Shown here: piece by piece, positions 60,572 through 64,000 of the stretch | How the letters are laid out: each line of letters opens with the position of its first letter | Position numbering within the stretch: position 1 is the first letter of the stretch | From: Limnoperna fortunei | Lineage: Eukaryota; Mollusca; Bivalvia; Mytilida; Modiolidae | Direction of reading: 5' to 3' | NCBI GenBank assembly: GCA_944474755.1 | Contig: OX104119.1 | Coordinates: 79,845,873 to 79,909,872, forward strand | DNA length: 64,000 nt | The notes under the pieces: model-generated | Seen by the model: only the letters and a program-made list of their open reading frames with translations | Told to the model about the DNA's origin: nothing | The model's database searches: none | Translations under genes and position numbers: made by a program

Positions 60572-62115
60572 ATGGCGTCGCCTTCGTTTTCTAGTGTAGT
60601 AGTGAACAGTAAAACTACTGAGTTGTCGTCAAATGTTGCCTCTAGCAATACAGTGTTTAACGATAAGGACAATAGGGACCTTAATTTAATTAAAAGGACA
60701 ATACCGTCAATGGTAGTTGGAAAATCTTTGCCTAAGGCTAATGTTAGTAATAATACAGTATTAAGCCGAGAAAGTTCGGGATCAAAAAGTTTGTCAAGTG
60801 AAAATAGTGAAAGTAATTTTCAAGAAACTTCAAGATCGAAAAGTAAAGATGATGAGATGCCGTCATTTGGACATAAGCCTTTTGGCTTTGTCTGAAGAAA
60901 ACACGGAGTGAAATTAACAAACATACCATCTGTCTCAATCGAGCAGTATGTTGTTGCTATTGCCGATATTGTCAAGCCAGAAAACATAGTGGCTGCATCT
61001 CGTATGAGGTCTGGGGTTGTAGTGTTTTTATCTAATCTCGATGACGTTGAAGAGTTGTGTTCTAATGGTTTAAATATTGGGGATAAGTTTGTTGAAGTTC
61101 AGTGTTTGGTAAAAATTCGGAAAAAGTTACCTTGTCTAATTGTCCCCTTTTTATTCCTAATGATTTACTTGAGTTGATGCGTTATGGACGCATAATTTCC
61201 GACATAAAACCCATTGCACTCGGTATTAAAATCCCAGCACTAAAACACGTCAAGTCATTTAGACGACTAGTGTCCCTTATTCTTCACCCCAATGTTACAT
61301 TACCGGAGTCTTTTGATATGTATTATCAAAGGCAAAGCTACAGAATATTTGTGAATGACGATGTTTTCTGTTTTAAGTGTAAACAGACTGGTCATATTCA
61401 AAATCGGTGCCAACAAAATCGACCACAAGATAACAAGTCAGAATCAAGTACAAATATCCAATTCACGGCTGAACCAGTTCCGCCAAACGGGACAGCGGAG
61501 CAGTGTGTTATCTTAGTCTCTGGAGTCAATGACAGCTCAGCCAATGTTAATACTTCTGCTTCCAACACCTCCACTAATGTTACTGCTGAGCAAGAATTTA
61601 ACTGTTTTTAATGTCATTGTTGATGTTCACTCCGCTACTGAAAAAGTGGATACTGATCCATTGCCAGTGAAATCTGCAGTTAAACGCAAAGCTGTAGAAA
61701 ATGATTCCAATATCTGTATCAAAACCCCCACAACCACTAAAACCCCTGATGTATCTACTAAAGATGACATAGTATATGGGATTTGCCTCCTCCATCCCAT
61801 TCTATTCTAAACACCGATGAAAAAGAGGATATAGACATTGAGTCTATATCCTCTGATTTATCCGAACAAAAAGTATCTCAAGTCGTCTTGGATACTGAAC
61901 AAAAATTATCCACCGAAGAGCTAGACAGACTTCTTTCCGAACTGAAAAGCAACAAAAAGCCTGTTGAGAAGTGTTTAGAGTATACCACTAACCTCAGGCA
62001 ACTGTGTCAAGACTTTATTGATCGCCGAAGAAACCCTGAGTCGTCTTCCCAGTTGAAGGCCCGACTAAATAAATTGATAAAGAAATTAAAAAAGTATTTG
62101 AAAACTCATGCCTAG
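60572..62115 (+). pseudogene. Tx1 LINE ORF1 (RNA-binding protein with CCHC knuckle), broken
   Basis: ORF1 proteins coat LINE RNA. The start is ATG 60,572 (MASPSFSSVVV). The N-terminal 107 residues are Ser-rich and low-complexity. An in-frame TGA at 60,893-60,895 interrupts just before RKHGVKLTNIPSVSIEQYVV, the start of the conserved region ENIVAASRMRSGVVVFLSN. A frame change near 61,100-61,115 precedes KVTLSNCPLFIPNDLL, then IKIPALKHVKSFRRL, the usual Tx1 ORF1 core. A CCHC zinc knuckle, CFKCKQTGHIQNRC, lies at 61,369-61,410. Two more frame changes (near 61,600 and 61,780) lead to an acidic then Lys-rich C-terminus, ending at TAG 62,113. Repaired length would be about 510 residues, normal for the clade. 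As written it is not translatable to full length. Confidence 0.82.
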
Positions 62116-62146
62116 AGATCAAAGTCAATATGTATTGCCCACTTAA

Positions 62147-64000
62147 TTATGTATTTTTGCACATTTTGTTCATTACAATTACAATTGTAATGTCTGGTTT
62201 TCGTTAGTTTCACTGAATACTCAAGGTTGTCGAGATTCTTTTAAAAGATATTTTATATTAGATTCTTTAAAATGTAAATTGAATGCAGACATAGTTTTTC
62301 TTCAAGATACTCATACCATACCTTCTGATGAAGGTATATGGAAAATGATATGGAGAGAAAAAATATTGTTTTCTCATCTCTCAACTATTTCTGCTGGATT
62401 AGTGATATGTTTTTCCAACAATTTAGAATATACTATTCTAGATCATAAAATTATTTTACTTGGTCGCATTTTACATGCAACTATTAAAATATAGGAGCAA
62501 ACTGTATATTTGTTGAATGTTTATTCCCCAACTTGCTCAAAAGAAAAACTAGACTTTTTGAAATATTTAAAACACCATTTGAATCAACTTGATTCTTCCA
62601 TTCCAATATGTCTTGGAGGTGATTTTAATTGTACTACTAATCCTTCCCTAGATCGGACAGGAGATACTGAACCCCACCCCCATTCTTGTAATGAATTTAA
62701 ATCTATTGTTAAACGTTTCAAATTTATTGATACGTTTCGCAATATTCATCCGTACTATAGAACTTATTCCTGGTCGAGAAATGACGGTGTCGCCGCAAGA
62801 CTCGATCGAATTTATATATCTAAACATTATAGTCAGTTTATTCGATCTTCAGAAATAAAACAATGTTCATATTCTGATCATGATTACGTTCGTGTTTATT
62901 TTAAAGAAATACCAAGTAAACACAATAGTGCATACTGGTGTTTAAATACATCTCTGTTAGATGATAAATTGTATGTTGACATGGTAAATAGTTTTTGGCT
63001 TTCCTGGCGATTACAGAAATCTGAGTTTAAGTGTTTTCAAGATTGGTGGGATCGTGGAAAATACAAAATAAAGGAACTTTTGCAAGAATTTTCTATTAAA
63101 AATCATAATTTTAAACGTAAATTTGATAGTTTGCAATCCGATATTGAGTTATTAAAATCAAATATTGCAACAAACCCTGATCTTAATGTCTTTTTAATTG
63201 AGAAGCAACATCAGTTATCTGAACTTGAACGAATCCAGGCCCGTGGTGCTTGGGTTCGTTCAAGATTCAAATATGTTAATGATTCAGATAAACCAACAAA
63301 ATATTTCTTTGACGTTGAAAAGAAAATTGGTGCAAAAAAATTATTATCCCATTTAAACTTGCCTGATGACAGTATAACTGATTCAGATCAGGAAATAAAA
63401 ACTCTTGCGCGAAATTTTTACTCCGACTTTTGTATAGCCCCGATTCTGTTGATGAAGGTTGTCAAAATGAAATTTTGAAAGACCTTCCTACAATAAGTGA
63501 CACCCAAAACCAAACATTAGATAGTGAAATAAGTTATGATGAATTGTCCTCTGCCGTTTCAAAAATGAATAATAATAAGTCCCCTGGTATTGATGGGCTT
63601 CCTAGTGAATTTTACAAAACTGTTTGGAATATCATTGGGAAAGATATGCATGAAGTTTTTGTTTCTTCTGTTGAAGAAAACAGGCTTCCACTTTCGTGCA
63701 GAAGAGCCGTTCTGACGATGATTCCAATGAAAGGTGACAGTAGCTTGCTAAAAAACTGGAGACCAGTGTCTCTTCTCTGTTGTGACTACAAAATATTTAC
63801 TAGAGCTTTCTCGCTAAGACTCCGTACCGTTCTACCCGATATATTAAACATCGATCAAAGTTATTGTGTTCCCGGTCGTCATATCAGTGATAATATTCGT
63901 TTTATTTCTGATGCTACGTGTTATGCTAATCAGGACAATATCCCCCTTGCTATTGTTTCCCTTGACCAAGAGAAGGCTTTTGATCGTGTTCATCATGGAT
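62147..64000 (+). pseudogene. Tx1 LINE ORF2 N-terminal half: AP-endonuclease and RT start, broken and partial
   Basis: The frame opens at 62,147 without an ATG. The first conserved block, SLNTQGCRD, is at 62,207-62,233. The endonuclease domain, which nicks target DNA, continues with DIVFLQDTHT (Asp where the catalytic Glu is usual), LLNVYSPT, LGGDFNCT (GGDFN at 62,615-62,629), TYSWSRNDGVAARLDRIY and SDHD (62,873-62,884). A TAG at 62,492-62,494 and a one-base frameshift near 63,430 break it. After the shift the frame is open to the window edge and gives NNKSPGIDGLPSEFYK, LKNWRPVSLLCCDYKI, YCVPGRHISDNIRF and LDQEKAFDRV, the fingers and first catalytic-Asp motif of the reverse transcriptase. The YADD box lies beyond the window. 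Confidence 0.85.

Larger units (their letters stand above)
60371..64000 (+). mobile_element. Tx1-clade LINE, copy 2, 5' end present, runs off the window
   Basis: Starting right after the TTC-rich 15-mer, this copy has a 5' UTR of about 200 bp, ORF1 with an RRM-like segment and CCHC knuckle, and ORF2 with AP-endonuclease and the first half of the reverse transcriptase. It ends at the window edge within LDQEKAFDRVHHG. Because copy 1 begins only a few residues beyond this point of the protein, the two pieces do not overlap and their identity cannot be compared here. Stops and frameshifts in both ORFs show this copy is not active. Confidence 0.88.

Overview
This window is eukaryotic, repeat-dominated DNA with no host gene that I can support. 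It has no bacterial-style gene packing. It holds three long tandem arrays, pieces of at least six retroelements or transposons, and AT-rich spacers. The transposon mix (Tx1-type LINEs, an RNase H-bearing LINE, CR1/L2-like LINE tails, a Tc1/mariner element, a Ty3-type integrase, and tRNA-derived SINEs whose tail carries a GGCGTTGAAC-type motif) fits an aquatic invertebrate, most likely a mollusc. That assignment is an inference from family resemblance, not a database result.

Layout. 1-355: broken Ty3/Gypsy integrase core. 356-33,405: one head-to-tail array of a 42-bp unit, about 785 units, built from nested higher-order repeats. 33,871-40,076: a second array with 29/30-bp units. 40,932-43,076: a third array with a 25-bp unit. 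43,241-44,095: a long inverted repeat, a tRNA-derived SINE and a degenerate tandem repeat. 45,655-47,232 (minus strand): the 3' part of a LINE with an RNase H domain, whose 3' region carries eight copies of one small stem-loop motif. 48,554-49,069 (minus) and 50,801-51,480 (plus): two decayed CR1/L2-like LINE tails flanking a dead 1.33-kb Tc1/mariner element (49,133-50,465). 54,127-56,100: a SINE tail, an unassigned 133-codon open frame, and palindrome-rich AT repeats. 57,601-64,000: two head-to-tail Tx1-clade LINE copies at TTC-rich junctions. The first is 5'-truncated. The second keeps its 5' UTR, ORF1 and the endonuclease and reverse-transcriptase start of ORF2, and runs off the window.

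Very long open frames in the 42-bp array (one of 5,178 codons) follow from a unit that is a multiple of three and stop-free in four of six frames. I do not call them genes. The exactness of the 42-bp register over about 19.5 kb is still worth a test.

The most unusual signal is at 59,432-59,606: four successive 31-nt hairpins, each a 9-bp stem (two G.U pairs in the second) with a 13-nt loop. The stem sequences change together on both sides while the loop motif stays similar. They sit in what looks like extra material inside the C-terminal coding region of the first Tx1 LINE. That is a covariation pattern expected of a selected or copy-corrected nucleic-acid structure, and I recognise no described family for it.
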